Assembly: GCF_050113635.1 (NCBI RefSeq)
Contig: NZ_JBNJLT010000003.1
Coordinates: forward strand, 62,001-126,000
DNA length: 64,000 nucleotides
Source: Marinimicrobium sp050113635
GTDB taxonomy: Bacteria; Pseudomonadota; Gammaproteobacteria; Pseudomonadales; Cellvibrionaceae
Direction: 5' to 3'
Shown here: in pieces, positions 27,631 to 36,587 of the stretch
Position numbering within the stretch: position 1 is the stretch's first letter
Layout: each line of letters starts with the position of its first letter
The notes under the pieces: generated by a model
The model's input: only the letters and a program-made list of their open reading frames with translations
What the model was told of the DNA's origin: nothing
Database searches by the model: none
Made by a program: the position numbers and the translations under genes

Positions 27631-29019
27631 TCAAAATCGCCAAAGTCTGGTGATCAGCAGCACACTCGCACAAGTCAGTCCCACAATCAGCGCCAACCAG
27701 AAACCGCCCGCGCCCAGCGCCGGTACGATCCAGTCGGTGAAGGTCAGTGCGTAACCCAGCGGCAGGCAGACCCCCCAGAACGACACAATCATAATAAACA
27801 GTGGAATTCGCGTGTCCTTGTACCCGCGAAGTGCGCCGATAGCGGTCACTTGAAGGACATCGGCGAGCTGGAAAATGGCCGCAAACATCAGCAGTCGCGT
27901 GGCCACCGCAATGACTTCGGCATCGCTGGTATACAGCCCTACCAGATAATCCCGCGCGAGCATTAAAACCGGCATGTTGATCATGGCAATTGCCAAACCC
28001 AGCAGCAATGTTGTGCGTGCCAGGCGTCGTGCCATTTCGGGGCTTTGGGCACCGATGAGAAAGCTGACTCTTAATGTCAGTGCAAAGCCGAGGCTGAGAG
28101 GCACCATAAACACCACGGCCGTGATGTTGAGCACAATCTGGTGCCCGGCCACCACAATTGCGCCCAGGGGTGCCAGGAACAGGGCAATCACGCCAAACAT
28201 GCTGACCTCCACGAACATGCTCGCCCCGATGGGTAAGCCAAGGCGCAGCAGCTCCCGGATGCGCGACCAGTCAGGCGCTACGCGATCCCGCCACAAATGG
28301 TATCGCCGGTAATGTCGACTGATGTGCAGGTAGGCCAGCATAATGACCGCCGCCACGGTATTGGACAGCGCCGTGGCCCAGCCACAGCCCACACCGCCCA
28401 TTTCCGGCAATCCGAACTTGCCGTAGATCAGCATATAGTTGAGCGGCAGATTCAGCAGGGCGGAGATCAACGAAATCACCATAATGACCCGCGTGTGGCC
28501 CAGACCGTCGGTCAAACCCCGCAAGGACGTCGTCAACAAAAGCGCGGGAACACCCCAGACAAACGCCTGTAAATAGCCCTCGGCGATGCTCGCCGTCTCG
28601 CGGCCCAGCCCCAATAAGGGCAACAGGGGGCCGGCACTGAGTAACAGGGCAATCATCAACAACATGGAGACACCGGCAATATACAGTCCCTGCCAGGTGA
28701 CCGGCATGATCTGCGCGGTTTCTCCCGATCCGCGATGCCCGGAAATGGTGGGTTGCTGGGCACTGAGCGTGCCGAAAAAGAACAGCAAAAGCGGTGCCCA
28801 GAGGCTACTGCCGATGCCAACGGCGGCGAGATCTTCGGCCCGGTAATGCCCCGCCATGACGGTGTCGATCACGCCATTGGCCATCTGTGCCAGCTGTGCG
28901 ATCAGAATGGGACCGCCCAGCAGGGCCAGCGTTTTCCACTCGCTCAGGGTCTGAGCGAGAAAGCTGGCCTGGGGAGGGGTGGGCAATGGCTGATGGGTTT
29001 CATCCATTCTGAGGTTCAT
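27631..29019 (-). CDS. MATE family multidrug/Na+ exporter (NorM type)
   Basis: A 462-residue inner-membrane protein with about twelve transmembrane helices in two bundles. N-terminal features match NorM: LGGPILIAQLAQMANGVIDT, then VMAGHYRAEDLAAVGIGSS. The family exports cationic drugs in exchange for Na+ or protons. An ATG at 29007 (MDETHQPL) is an alternative start. It is divergent from radA and lies upstream of the GH28 gene in the same orientation, with an intergenic gap of about 150 bp. Confidence 0.92.
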   Translation of the reverse strand: MNLRMDETHQPLPTPPQASFLAQTLSEWKTLALLGGPILIAQLAQMANGVIDTVMAGHYRAEDLAAVGIGSSLWAPLLLFFFGTLSAQQPTISGHRGSGETAQIMPVTWQGLYIAGVSMLLMIALLLSAGPLLPLLGLGRETASIAEGYLQAFVWGVPALLLTTSLRGLTDGLGHTRVIMVISLISALLNLPLNYMLIYGKFGLPEMGGVGCGWATALSNTVAAVIMLAYLHISRHYRRYHLWRDRVAPDWSRIRELLRLGLPIGASMFVEVSMFGVIALFLAPLGAIVVAGHQIVLNITAVVFMVPLSLGFALTLRVSFLIGAQSPEMARRLARTTLLLGLAIAMINMPVLMLARDYLVGLYTSDAEVIAVATRLLMFAAIFQLADVLQVTAIGALRGYKDTRIPLFIMIVSFWGVCLPLGYALTFTDWIVPALGAGGFWLALIVGLTCASVLLITRLWRF

Positions 29020-29168
29020 CCATCCTAAAAAGGTCCGGGGTATGCAATCGTAGAAGGCTGCCCACTATACCGGAGTTATGGACGTCTTTGGCAAAAGCCC
29101 TTGACCTTGAAGTGCCGGTTGTCACAATAGACGCATTCCCTTGTGCTTTCCCCAATCGGAGCCTGACC

Positions 29169-30545
29169 TTGGCCGCTAAATCCAAAACCAAAACCGCTTA
29201 TGTCTGCAACGAGTGCGGGGCGGATTTCACGAAATGGCAGGGCCAGTGCAGTGAGTGCGGTGCCTGGAACAGTTTGTCAGAGGTGCGGCTTGGCCCCACG
29301 CCCGCCAATCGCGCTGCACGGTTTGAAGGTTATGCCGGTGCGCCCAGCGGACAGGTGCAAACGCTGGCGGAAATCAGTCTCGAAGACCTTCCGCGTTTGA
29401 GCTCCGGTGCGGGGGAATTTGATCGCGTACTCGGCGGCGGGTTCGTGGCTGGCTCAGTGGTGTTGATCGGCGGCCATCCCGGCGCGGGTAAAAGTACATT
29501 GCTCTTGCAAACACTGTGTCATCTGGCGGCGGATATGGCCGCCCTGTATGTGACCGGGGAAGAATCCCTGCAACAAGTGGCGATGCGGGCACAGCGCCTT
29601 GGGCTGCCAACCGATAAGTTGCAGATGCTGAGTGAGACCAGTGTCGAAACCATTTGTGCCACGGCTCAAACGTTGACACCGAAAGTAATGGTGGTGGATT
29701 CCATCCAGGTAGTGCACATGGCTGACATTCAGTCTGCGCCCGGTTCCGTTTCCCAGGTGCGCGAAAGCGCCGCTTACCTGACCCGCTTTGCCAAGCAGAC
29801 CGGCACCGTAGTGATTCTGGTGGGGCATGTGACGAAAGATGGCTCTCTGGCCGGGCCAAAAGTGTTGGAGCACATGATTGATTGCTCCATTCTGCTGGAA
29901 GGTGACAACGACTCGCGGTTTCGTACCCTGCGCGGTAACAAGAATCGGTTTGGCGCCGTGAACGAGCTGGGCGTGTTTGCCATGACGGAGCAGGGCATGA
30001 AAGCGGTTAACAACCCGTCCGCCATTTTTCTGCAGCGCGCGGAGGATGTCGCGTCCGGATCGGTGGTCATGGTGATGTGGGAAGGCACACGCCCGCTGCT
30101 GGTGGAAATTCAGGCGCTGGTGGACGACAGTCATACCGGCAACCCCCGGCGCGTGGCCGTGGGGCTGGACCAGAATCGTTTGGCGATGCTGTTGGCGGTA
30201 CTGCACCGGCACGGCGGCATCATGATGGCGGATCAGGATGTCTTTGTGAACGTGGTAGGCGGTGTGCGGGTCATGGAAACCAGCGCCGACCTGGCGCTTC
30301 TGCTGGCAATCGTGTCCAGTTTTCGCGACCGCCCCTTACCGCAGGACTTGATGGTCTTTGGCGAGGTGGGGTTGTCCGGCGAAATTCGTCCTGTGCCCAG
30401 TGGTCAGGAGCGGTTACGCGAAGCGGCCAAACACGGGTTTAAAAAAGCCATCGTGCCCAAGAGCAATGCGCCGCGGGAACATCGCGGTGATCTGGAAGTG
30501 ATTGCGGTGCGAACATTGTCCGAAGCATTAGCGGCAATAGAATGA
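29169..30545 (+). CDS. radA: RadA, branch-migration/DNA repair ATPase
   Basis: A 458-residue protein (E. coli RadA has 460). The start is TTG 29169, with CGGAG eight bases upstream; an earlier in-frame TTG at 29088 would add 27 unmatched residues. It contains the C4 zinc motif (CNECGADFTKWQGQCSECG), Walker A (GGHPGAGKSTLLLQ), the RadA-specific KNRFG motif (RGNKNRFGAVNELGVF) and the Lon-like C-terminal domain (GEVGLSGEIRPVPSGQERL). It drives branch migration of recombination intermediates together with RecA. Confidence 0.97.
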   Translation: MAAKSKTKTAYVCNECGADFTKWQGQCSECGAWNSLSEVRLGPTPANRAARFEGYAGAPSGQVQTLAEISLEDLPRLSSGAGEFDRVLGGGFVAGSVVLIGGHPGAGKSTLLLQTLCHLAADMAALYVTGEESLQQVAMRAQRLGLPTDKLQMLSETSVETICATAQTLTPKVMVVDSIQVVHMADIQSAPGSVSQVRESAAYLTRFAKQTGTVVILVGHVTKDGSLAGPKVLEHMIDCSILLEGDNDSRFRTLRGNKNRFGAVNELGVFAMTEQGMKAVNNPSAIFLQRAEDVASGSVVMVMWEGTRPLLVEIQALVDDSHTGNPRRVAVGLDQNRLAMLLAVLHRHGGIMMADQDVFVNVVGGVRVMETSADLALLLAIVSSFRDRPLPQDLMVFGEVGLSGEIRPVPSGQERLREAAKHGFKKAIVPKSNAPREHRGDLEVIAVRTLSEALAAIE

Positions 30546-30671
30546 TAATGCCAGAGAAAACGAGGCGATTCGGCAGTCACCAAAAACATACACTATAGTT
30601 TAACCAGGGCTCGGGTACGCGAGCATCCATAACAAGACATTGATCACTACACGTTGATAAAGGGGGAGCAC

Positions 30672-31805
30672 GTGGTACAGCGACATCCGCTTGGCTTGGG
30701 GGCCACGATATTCGCAAAACCCCGTTCATACACCACACTGCCTGCCGTTGCGGCCGTGTCGATTTTGAGTTTTCCCTTCAGCGCGGTGGCGGCGGAGCAT
30801 AATTTTTCGGCCGGAGTCTGGGGCACCTACGCCTATTTGCCGGATGACGATACCAGCCGTGACACCTGGGGCTCGTTCGAAGGGGAAGCCCTGATTCTCT
30901 ACGCCAACGGCGAGGCGGAAGAAGGCGAGGGCCGGTGGCTGTATTCGGCGGAAACGCGCTTTGGGCCGGGCAGCTTCACGGACCCTGAAAACAACTCCAC
31001 GGGTGATAATTTTACCCTGCATCAGGCCTGGGTCGGATGGCGACTCGGCGAGCAGGATATTGTGCGGGTCGGCAAAAGCCAGGTGCCTTTCGGCTGGAAA
31101 ACCTATAACTTCTGGCCGGGTGATATTTTACTGGCGGGTTTTGGTGACCAGATGGATGTTGGCGTAAAACTCTCCGGGAGTCGGGACCGCTGGCACTACG
31201 ATGCGGCGCTTTACCTGGCGGATGACTGGGGTTCCACCAGTACCGACACGGTGGATGATAATGGCCACTGGGGCAGCTCCGACACCTTCCGCAAAACCCA
31301 GACTTGGGTGGGCAATCTGGAATATGAATTTGTTCAGGATCACCGGATCGGCCTGTCGCTGCAAAGTGGTCAGTTGCAAGACCTGACCGGACTGGGCGAT
31401 AACAAAACCGATGGTGAGCATCGGGCGGCGGTTCTGCATTATCAGGGAAGTTTTGGTGATTTCTACACCAAAGCGTCGCTGATTACCAATGAGCGGGAGT
31501 TGCCCCCGCTGTATCAGCAAAGCGCTGGGTTGGCGAACAAGATCGAGAACACCCGTTACGCGCTGGAACTGGGTTACGATCATGGTCCCTGGTCCTATTA
31601 CATTGATCTCAGCGCGGCTGAACCCGATACCGAAAGCTCGATGGCGGGAGGTGTTCACGCCATCGCTCCGGGGTTTCGCTATAACTACGGCCCTGGTTGG
31701 GTGTATGTGGAATACCTGAGCCAGAATGGCGGCATTGACCGTAACGGGCAGGTCGTGGAAGGCGATTTTGACGCGTTGTATATCACTCTCGATTTCTATC
31801 TATGA
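30672..31805 (+). CDS. Outer-membrane porin-like beta-barrel protein
   Basis: A 377-residue precursor. I prefer GTG 30672, just behind AGGGGGAG, over a TTG at 30654. The signal peptide ends SAVAAEHNF. The mature part shows regularly alternating aromatic strands (WGTYAYLPD, LHQAWVGWRLG, VRVGKSQVPFGW) and ends in an aromatic-hydrophobic strand (LYITLDFYL), as expected for a 16-18 strand porin. The KSQVPFGW stretch resembles phosphate-selective-type porins. It precedes a BCCT carrier by 69 bp in the same direction, so a joint role in solute uptake is a reasonable inference; the substrate is unknown. Confidence 0.75.
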   Translation: MVQRHPLGLGATIFAKPRSYTTLPAVAAVSILSFPFSAVAAEHNFSAGVWGTYAYLPDDDTSRDTWGSFEGEALILYANGEAEEGEGRWLYSAETRFGPGSFTDPENNSTGDNFTLHQAWVGWRLGEQDIVRVGKSQVPFGWKTYNFWPGDILLAGFGDQMDVGVKLSGSRDRWHYDAALYLADDWGSTSTDTVDDNGHWGSSDTFRKTQTWVGNLEYEFVQDHRIGLSLQSGQLQDLTGLGDNKTDGEHRAAVLHYQGSFGDFYTKASLITNERELPPLYQQSAGLANKIENTRYALELGYDHGPWSYYIDLSAAEPDTESSMAGGVHAIAPGFRYNYGPGWVYVEYLSQNGGIDRNGQVVEGDFDALYITLDFYL

Positions 31806-31874
31806 AGGCAGGAGTGCGTCTGCACTCGTGCCTCGCACCGCTATCACACTCAATACCTCAAGTAAGGTGGCACT

Positions 31875-33866
31875 ATGTCTGATGAAAATAGCAACAGCGC
31901 CTCCCCAAGTTGGATAAAAATCAATCCTCCGGTTTTTTATGGCGCGGCTCTGCTCTGTCTGGTGTTTGTTCTCGGAACGGTCATCGTCCCTGAGCGGGCC
32001 GAAGAAGTTTTCCTCGTTGTGCAGGGCTGGGTGGTTCACTCTGCCGGCTGGTTCTACATCCTTTCCGTAGCGATTTTCATAATCTTCGTCTTAGGGCTGG
32101 CCGTCTCGGACTTTGGGCGCATCAAATTGGGCCCCGACCATAGCGAGCCGGATTACACGTACCTGTCGTGGTTCGCCATGCTTTTCTCGGCTGGCATGGG
32201 GATCGGCCTGATGTTCTTTGGTGTGGCGGAGCCGGTCATGCATATGATGGACCCGCCAGTGGGCGATGCCGCCACAGCGGCCGCCGCGCGCGAGGCCATG
32301 CGCATCACCTTTTTCCATTGGGGTATGCACGCCTGGGCCATTTATGCGGTCGTGGCGCTCTCTTTGGCGTACTTTGCGTTTCGTCAAAACCTGCCGCTCA
32401 CCATTCGTTCAGCGTTGTATCCTTTAATTGGCGAAAAAATTTACGGTCCCATTGGACACGCGGTTGATATTTTCGCCGTACTGGGAACACTGTTTGGTGT
32501 TGCCACATCGCTCGGGCTGGGTGTCACACAGATCAATGCCGGCTTGAATCATCTGTTTGATGTGCCAGTGGGCACCGTGATGCAGATTGTGTTGATCGCC
32601 TGCATTACTTTACTGGCCACTATTTCCGTAGTGCTCGGGCTGGACGGCGGCATTCGCCGTATATCAGAACTTAATATGATACTGGCGGTGGTGCTGGTGG
32701 TGTTTGTTCTGGTGGCAGGGCCTACCATCTATCTGCTACAAACGTTCGTACAGAATACGGGTTACTACCTGTCCCGTCTCGTGGATACTACCTTCAATCT
32801 CAACGCCTATGAGCCGCGCGACTGGATCGGTGGCTGGACCCTGTTTTATTGGGGCTGGTGGATTGCCTGGTCCCCCTTTGTCGGGATGTTTATCGCCCGG
32901 GTCTCTCGTGGCCGCACCATTCGGGAGTTTGTGGCCGGGGTGTTGTTGGTGCCTGTCGGCTTTACGTTCATGTGGATGACGTTTTTCGGTAATACGGCCA
33001 TCCATTTGATTCTGACAGAGGGCTTTACCCAGCTGGCAACAGAAGTCAGCAATGACGAAGCCGTTGCGTTATTCCAGTTCTTTGAGCTTCTGCCGCTGTC
33101 CACTATTGCTTCATTTATCGCCACCATCCTGGTGGTCACCTTCTTCGTCACATCGTCGGATTCCGGCTCGCTCGTCGTGGACATGTTGACCTCCGGCGGC
33201 ACCGAAGATGAATCACCGGTATGGCAGCGCATTTTCTGGTCCGTCACCGAGGGTATTATTGCCGCCGTGCTGTTGATCGCCGGAGGGCTGGACGCGTTGC
33301 AAACGGCAACCATAGCCAGTGCGCTGCCGTTTACCTTTATCATGCTGTTAATGTGTTGGGGGTTGTTGAGAGCCCTGCGCCTGGAAATCGTGAAACGAAC
33401 CAGCCTGAAAGAAGCGATGCTCGCCCCCCGGCTCGCCCTGCAGCCCGACTCGTGGAAAAAGCGGCTGACCCGAGTGATTCGCCATCCCCGGCGCCAGGAA
33501 GTCCTGAGTTTTATAGAGGAAACCGTCAAACCGGCGTTGAGCCAAGTGGCCGCCGAGTTTGAAAAACAGTCCCTCTCCGCGCGGGTCACCAGTGATGAGC
33601 GGGACCGGACCTGGATCGAGGTGTACCACGGAGAGGAAATTGATTTCTTCTACTCCGTACACGCCAAGCCCTATACCCCGCCCACGTTCGTGATGAGTGA
33701 TGTGCGGCGTAAGCGCGGCGAAGAGCTGCGTTATTACCGCGCAGAAGTATACTTGCGCGAGGGCGGGCAAGATTACGACATCATGGGGTGGACGCCGGAG
33801 CAGGTGATCGCCGATGTCATTGATCAGTACGAGAAGCACATGCACTTTCTGCATTCTGTTCGATAA
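31875..33866 (+). CDS. BCCT family betaine/choline/carnitine transporter (BetT-like)
   Basis: A 663-residue protein with twelve transmembrane helices followed by a long cytoplasmic tail (about 515-663). Family motifs: FSAGMGIGLMFFGVAEPV in the central region and the tryptophan-rich WTLFYWGWWIAWSPFVG of helix 8, followed by FIARVSRGRTIREF. Glycine-betaine-specific members carry GMG, and choline:H+ symporters often do as well. Length and tail resemble BetT (choline uptake for osmoprotection). The exact substrate is not certain. It follows a porin gene. Confidence 0.88.
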   Translation: MSDENSNSASPSWIKINPPVFYGAALLCLVFVLGTVIVPERAEEVFLVVQGWVVHSAGWFYILSVAIFIIFVLGLAVSDFGRIKLGPDHSEPDYTYLSWFAMLFSAGMGIGLMFFGVAEPVMHMMDPPVGDAATAAAAREAMRITFFHWGMHAWAIYAVVALSLAYFAFRQNLPLTIRSALYPLIGEKIYGPIGHAVDIFAVLGTLFGVATSLGLGVTQINAGLNHLFDVPVGTVMQIVLIACITLLATISVVLGLDGGIRRISELNMILAVVLVVFVLVAGPTIYLLQTFVQNTGYYLSRLVDTTFNLNAYEPRDWIGGWTLFYWGWWIAWSPFVGMFIARVSRGRTIREFVAGVLLVPVGFTFMWMTFFGNTAIHLILTEGFTQLATEVSNDEAVALFQFFELLPLSTIASFIATILVVTFFVTSSDSGSLVVDMLTSGGTEDESPVWQRIFWSVTEGIIAAVLLIAGGLDALQTATIASALPFTFIMLLMCWGLLRALRLEIVKRTSLKEAMLAPRLALQPDSWKKRLTRVIRHPRRQEVLSFIEETVKPALSQVAAEFEKQSLSARVTSDERDRTWIEVYHGEEIDFFYSVHAKPYTPPTFVMSDVRRKRGEELRYYRAEVYLREGGQDYDIMGWTPEQVIADVIDQYEKHMHFLHSVR

Positions 33867-33908
33867 TGTTTTAGCGTCTTTTTGCCCATTCCCTATCGCA
33901 AACCCGAC

Positions 33909-33943
33909 CGCAAACCCGACGAGTGCTTCCGGTCGGGTTTGCG
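33909..33943 (+). terminator. Strong hairpin downstream of the BCCT gene
   Basis: A perfect 12-bp stem, CGCAAACCCGAC (33909-33920) with GTCGGGTTTGCG (33932-33943), has an 11-base loop. Part of the left arm is duplicated just upstream (GCAAACCCGACC at 33898-33909). No U-tract follows, so it may act as a Rho-type or mRNA-stabilising stem rather than a classic terminator. It lies 58 bp before the mak start. Confidence 0.6.
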
Positions 33944-34000
33944 CCGGTGGGTGCCGGTTCCTATAATCCTCTGCTTTATCAGTCTTATGGCGGAATATCT

Positions 34001-34912
34001 ATGACGCAACGGCGTATCGGCATCGATTTGGGTGGCACCAAAACCGAAGTGATTTTGCTCAATGGCGACAGCGAAGAGCTGTTCCGCACTCGGATACCGA
34101 CCGTTCGGAATGATTACGCCGCAACCCTGAACGACATTGCCGGTTTGGTGGCTCAGGCTGAAGCTCATGTCGGCGCAGGGCCGCTTCCGGTGGGGGTGGG
34201 CATTCCCGGCTCGGTATCGCGCAAGACCGGACTGGTCAAAAATGCCAATTCCACCTGGCTCAATGGCAAGCCACTCCAAGCGGATCTGTCCCGTCATCTG
34301 GGGCGTGATGTGAAAGTCACCAACGACGCCAATTGCCTGGCTGTTTCAGAAGCAACGGATGGTGCCGCCAACGGGTATGAGTTCACGTTTGCGGCGATAC
34401 TGGGCACTGGCTGCGGTGCGGGCCTGGCCTGGCGCGGTCGCGCTGTGGTGGGCCCCAACGGGGTGGCTGGTGAGTGGGGCCACAATCCTTTGCCGTGGAC
34501 CTCGGACACCGAACTCCAATCCCGGCGCTGCTTTTGCGGTCGTTATGGCTGTCAGGAAACCTTTCTGTCGGGCACAGGCTTGTGCCTGACGTATGAGCGG
34601 ATGACAGGTCAGTCACTCGGCGGAGCGGAGATCGCCGAGCGCGCCAGCCGTGGAGAGCGGCCCGCCGTAACGGTGATTAACCAGTATCTGGATCAGGTGG
34701 CCCGGGGTCTGGCGGCGGTGATCAACGTGCTGGACCCCGACGTCATTGTACTCGGCGGCGGCGCGTCGAATATGGATATTCTCTACGAGCAATTGCCGCA
34801 GCGGTTGCCGCAGTATGTGTTCGGAGGGGAATGTGATACGCCAGTGGTAAAGGCGCAACACGGTGATTCCAGCGGTGTGCGCGGTGCCGCCTGGCTTAAT
34901 CCGGTTGAGTGA
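34001..34912 (+). CDS. mak: Mak, ROK-family fructokinase
   Basis: A 303-residue sugar kinase starting MTQRRIGIDLGGTKTEVIL. It closely follows E. coli Mak: GIPGSVSRKTGLVKNANS, then TWLNGKPL, NDANCLAVSEATDGAA, GTGCGAGLAWRG, AGEWGHNPLPW, the ROK zinc motif CFCGRYGCQE, and near the end VFGGECDTPVVKAQHGDSSG. It phosphorylates fructose to fructose-6-phosphate. I took ATG 34001 rather than upstream codons because the family begins here and GGCGGAA precedes it. It is convergent with nhaD. Confidence 0.95.
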   Translation: MTQRRIGIDLGGTKTEVILLNGDSEELFRTRIPTVRNDYAATLNDIAGLVAQAEAHVGAGPLPVGVGIPGSVSRKTGLVKNANSTWLNGKPLQADLSRHLGRDVKVTNDANCLAVSEATDGAANGYEFTFAAILGTGCGAGLAWRGRAVVGPNGVAGEWGHNPLPWTSDTELQSRRCFCGRYGCQETFLSGTGLCLTYERMTGQSLGGAEIAERASRGERPAVTVINQYLDQVARGLAAVINVLDPDVIVLGGGASNMDILYEQLPQRLPQYVFGGECDTPVVKAQHGDSSGVRGAAWLNPVE

Positions 34913-34923
34913 GGCTGTGATGC

Positions 34924-34942
34924 GGGGCGGTATTACCGCCCC
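34924..34942. terminator. Hairpin between convergent mak and nhaD
   Basis: An 8-bp GC-rich stem, GGGGCGGT (34924-34931) with ACCGCCCC (34935-34942), has a three-base loop. It sits 12-30 bases past the mak stop and could serve both genes. No U-tract is seen. Confidence 0.5.
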
Positions 34943-34967
34943 CTGCGGGATCCGGTCACTCAATTGA

Positions 34968-36422
34968 TCAAGGCACGGCTACCTGAAAGGTACCGGCATT
35001 CAACCAGAAATGCACAGCGAGGCCGGCCGCGTACCCAAGGGCGATAACGGGAGTCCATTTCAAGTGCCCCAAAAAGGTATAGTAACCCCGAGCCTGTCCC
35101 ATCACCGCCACGCCAGCCGCCGAGCCCATGGACAGCAAGCTCCCACCGGTGACCGCCGCCAGAATAATGAGCAGCCAGTGGCCCTCGGACATGGTCGGGT
35201 CCATGGTCAGTACCGCGAACATCACGGGAATATTATCAATGAGTGCGGACATCACGCCCAGCGTAATATTGGCCATGGCGGTGCCGTAATCGTTGTAGAG
35301 CACTTCTGAGAGCAGCGACAAATAGCCGAGAAAGCCCAGGCCGCCAATACACATCATAACGCCATAGAAAAACAGCAGGGTATCCCACTCCGCCCGGGCC
35401 ACACGATTAAAGACATCGAATGGTACTACACTGCCAAGACGGCGCAGGGCGGCTTCGTCTCCGGCCCGTTCGGCCAGCGCGCGCTTGCGAGCCAGCGAGC
35501 CGGGCAAGGTGCGGCGCAGGAAATAGCCGAAAAACTGCAGATAGCCGAGCCCCATCATCATGCCTGCTACCGGGGGCAGGTTCAGCGCAAGATGGAAAAA
35601 GACCGCCGTGATAATGGTTAACAGAAAGAGACAGGCGATCCGCATGGCGCCGCGCTTGAGTTCTACTTCCTCGTTTAAAGCCTCAGGGTTTCGGCTCTCC
35701 ACGAAAAAGCTCATGATCAGCGACGGAATGACAAAGCTTACCAGGGCCGGTACAAATAACTGGAAGAACTGGAAGAACTGCAACTTGCCGGCCTGCCAGA
35801 CCATCAAGCTGGTGATGTCCCCAAACGGGCTGAAGGCCCCTCCGGCGTTGGCCGCAACGACGATATTAATACAGCACAGGCTGACAAAGCGGGTGTCATT
35901 GGGTGCGATCTTGGTGATAACGGCGGCCATCAACAGTGCCGTGGTCAGGTTGTCGGCAATCGGTGAAATACAAAAGGCCAGAACGCCGGTAATCAGAAAC
36001 AGAGTGCGGTAGTTGAACCCCTTTTGTACGAGCCAGGCTCGCAGGAGATCGAACAGCCGGCGCTCTTCCAGAGCGTTGATATACGTCATGGCCACCAGCA
36101 GAAACAGCATCAGCTCGGCGAACTCCAGCAGTGTATGCCGGAAGGCTTCCTCTGACTCCACCGGTGCGCCCTGTTGCACATACACCCAGCCGATCATGGC
36201 CCAGATGATACCGGCGGCGACCAATACCGGTTTGGACTTGCGCAGGTGCAGTTTTTCCTCTCCCATTACCACGAGGTAAGCCACTATAAAAACGGCGATG
36301 GCGATATAGCCGACCGTGCTGTGAGTCAGATCCAGGCTGCCGGCGGCGGCCAGCGTCAGCGGAGAAAGGAACGTGAGCAGAACGCCCACCAAAACAGAAG
36401 GGAGTGGGAATTTATGAAACAT
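34968..36422 (-). CDS. nhaD: NhaD, Na+/H+ antiporter
   Basis: A 484-residue inner-membrane protein from ATG 36422, with GGAA six bases upstream. The frame stays open for 59 more codons, but that extension carries no family match. Features of NhaD (ion transporter superfamily): VVMGEEKLHLRKSKPVL, ALMYINALEERRLFD-like text read here as AMTYINALEERRLFD, ANAGGAFSPFGDITSLMVWQ and MSALIDNIPVMFAVL. It exports sodium or lithium in exchange for protons, in keeping with a saline habitat. It is divergent from the SBP-Cache gene, with which it shares a region holding an 18-bp palindrome. Confidence 0.94.
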   Translation of the reverse strand: MFHKFPLPSVLVGVLLTFLSPLTLAAAGSLDLTHSTVGYIAIAVFIVAYLVVMGEEKLHLRKSKPVLVAAGIIWAMIGWVYVQQGAPVESEEAFRHTLLEFAELMLFLLVAMTYINALEERRLFDLLRAWLVQKGFNYRTLFLITGVLAFCISPIADNLTTALLMAAVITKIAPNDTRFVSLCCINIVVAANAGGAFSPFGDITSLMVWQAGKLQFFQFFQLFVPALVSFVIPSLIMSFFVESRNPEALNEEVELKRGAMRIACLFLLTIITAVFFHLALNLPPVAGMMMGLGYLQFFGYFLRRTLPGSLARKRALAERAGDEAALRRLGSVVPFDVFNRVARAEWDTLLFFYGVMMCIGGLGFLGYLSLLSEVLYNDYGTAMANITLGVMSALIDNIPVMFAVLTMDPTMSEGHWLLIILAAVTGGSLLSMGSAAGVAVMGQARGYYTFLGHLKWTPVIALGYAAGLAVHFWLNAGTFQVAVP

Positions 36423-36499
36423 TGCGTATTCCGTTTTTGAACGTCGCGAGAGGGCGAACAGGGGCTGGTAAAGCGGCGCGAATAATACCACAGGCACGT

Positions 36500-36517
36500 T
36501 GAAAATGCGCATTTTCA
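36500..36517. promoter_or_regulatory. 18-bp perfect palindrome in the nhaD / SBP-Cache divergent region
   Basis: TGAAAATGCGCATTTTCA is a perfect inverted repeat. It lies 77 bp from the nhaD ATG and 70 bp from the ATG at 36588. A TATTAT -10-like hexamer for nhaD occurs on the minus strand at 36487-36482, which would place the palindrome over its -35. It is a candidate operator for a dimeric regulator. Confidence 0.5.
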
Positions 36518-36532
36518 GTGCATCCACAACCG

Positions 36533-36560
36533 TCGACCGTACGCTCTCGGCTGCTATACT
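36533..36560 (+). promoter_or_regulatory. Possible promoter of the SBP-Cache gene
   Basis: TCGACC (36533-36538) and TATACT (36555-36560) are separated by 16 bp. The predicted transcript would begin near 36567, which places the ATG at 36588 just downstream and argues against an upstream ATG at 36561. Confidence 0.45.
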
Positions 36561-36587
36561 ATGGGCTCTATCTCTCGAGTGAGTCAC

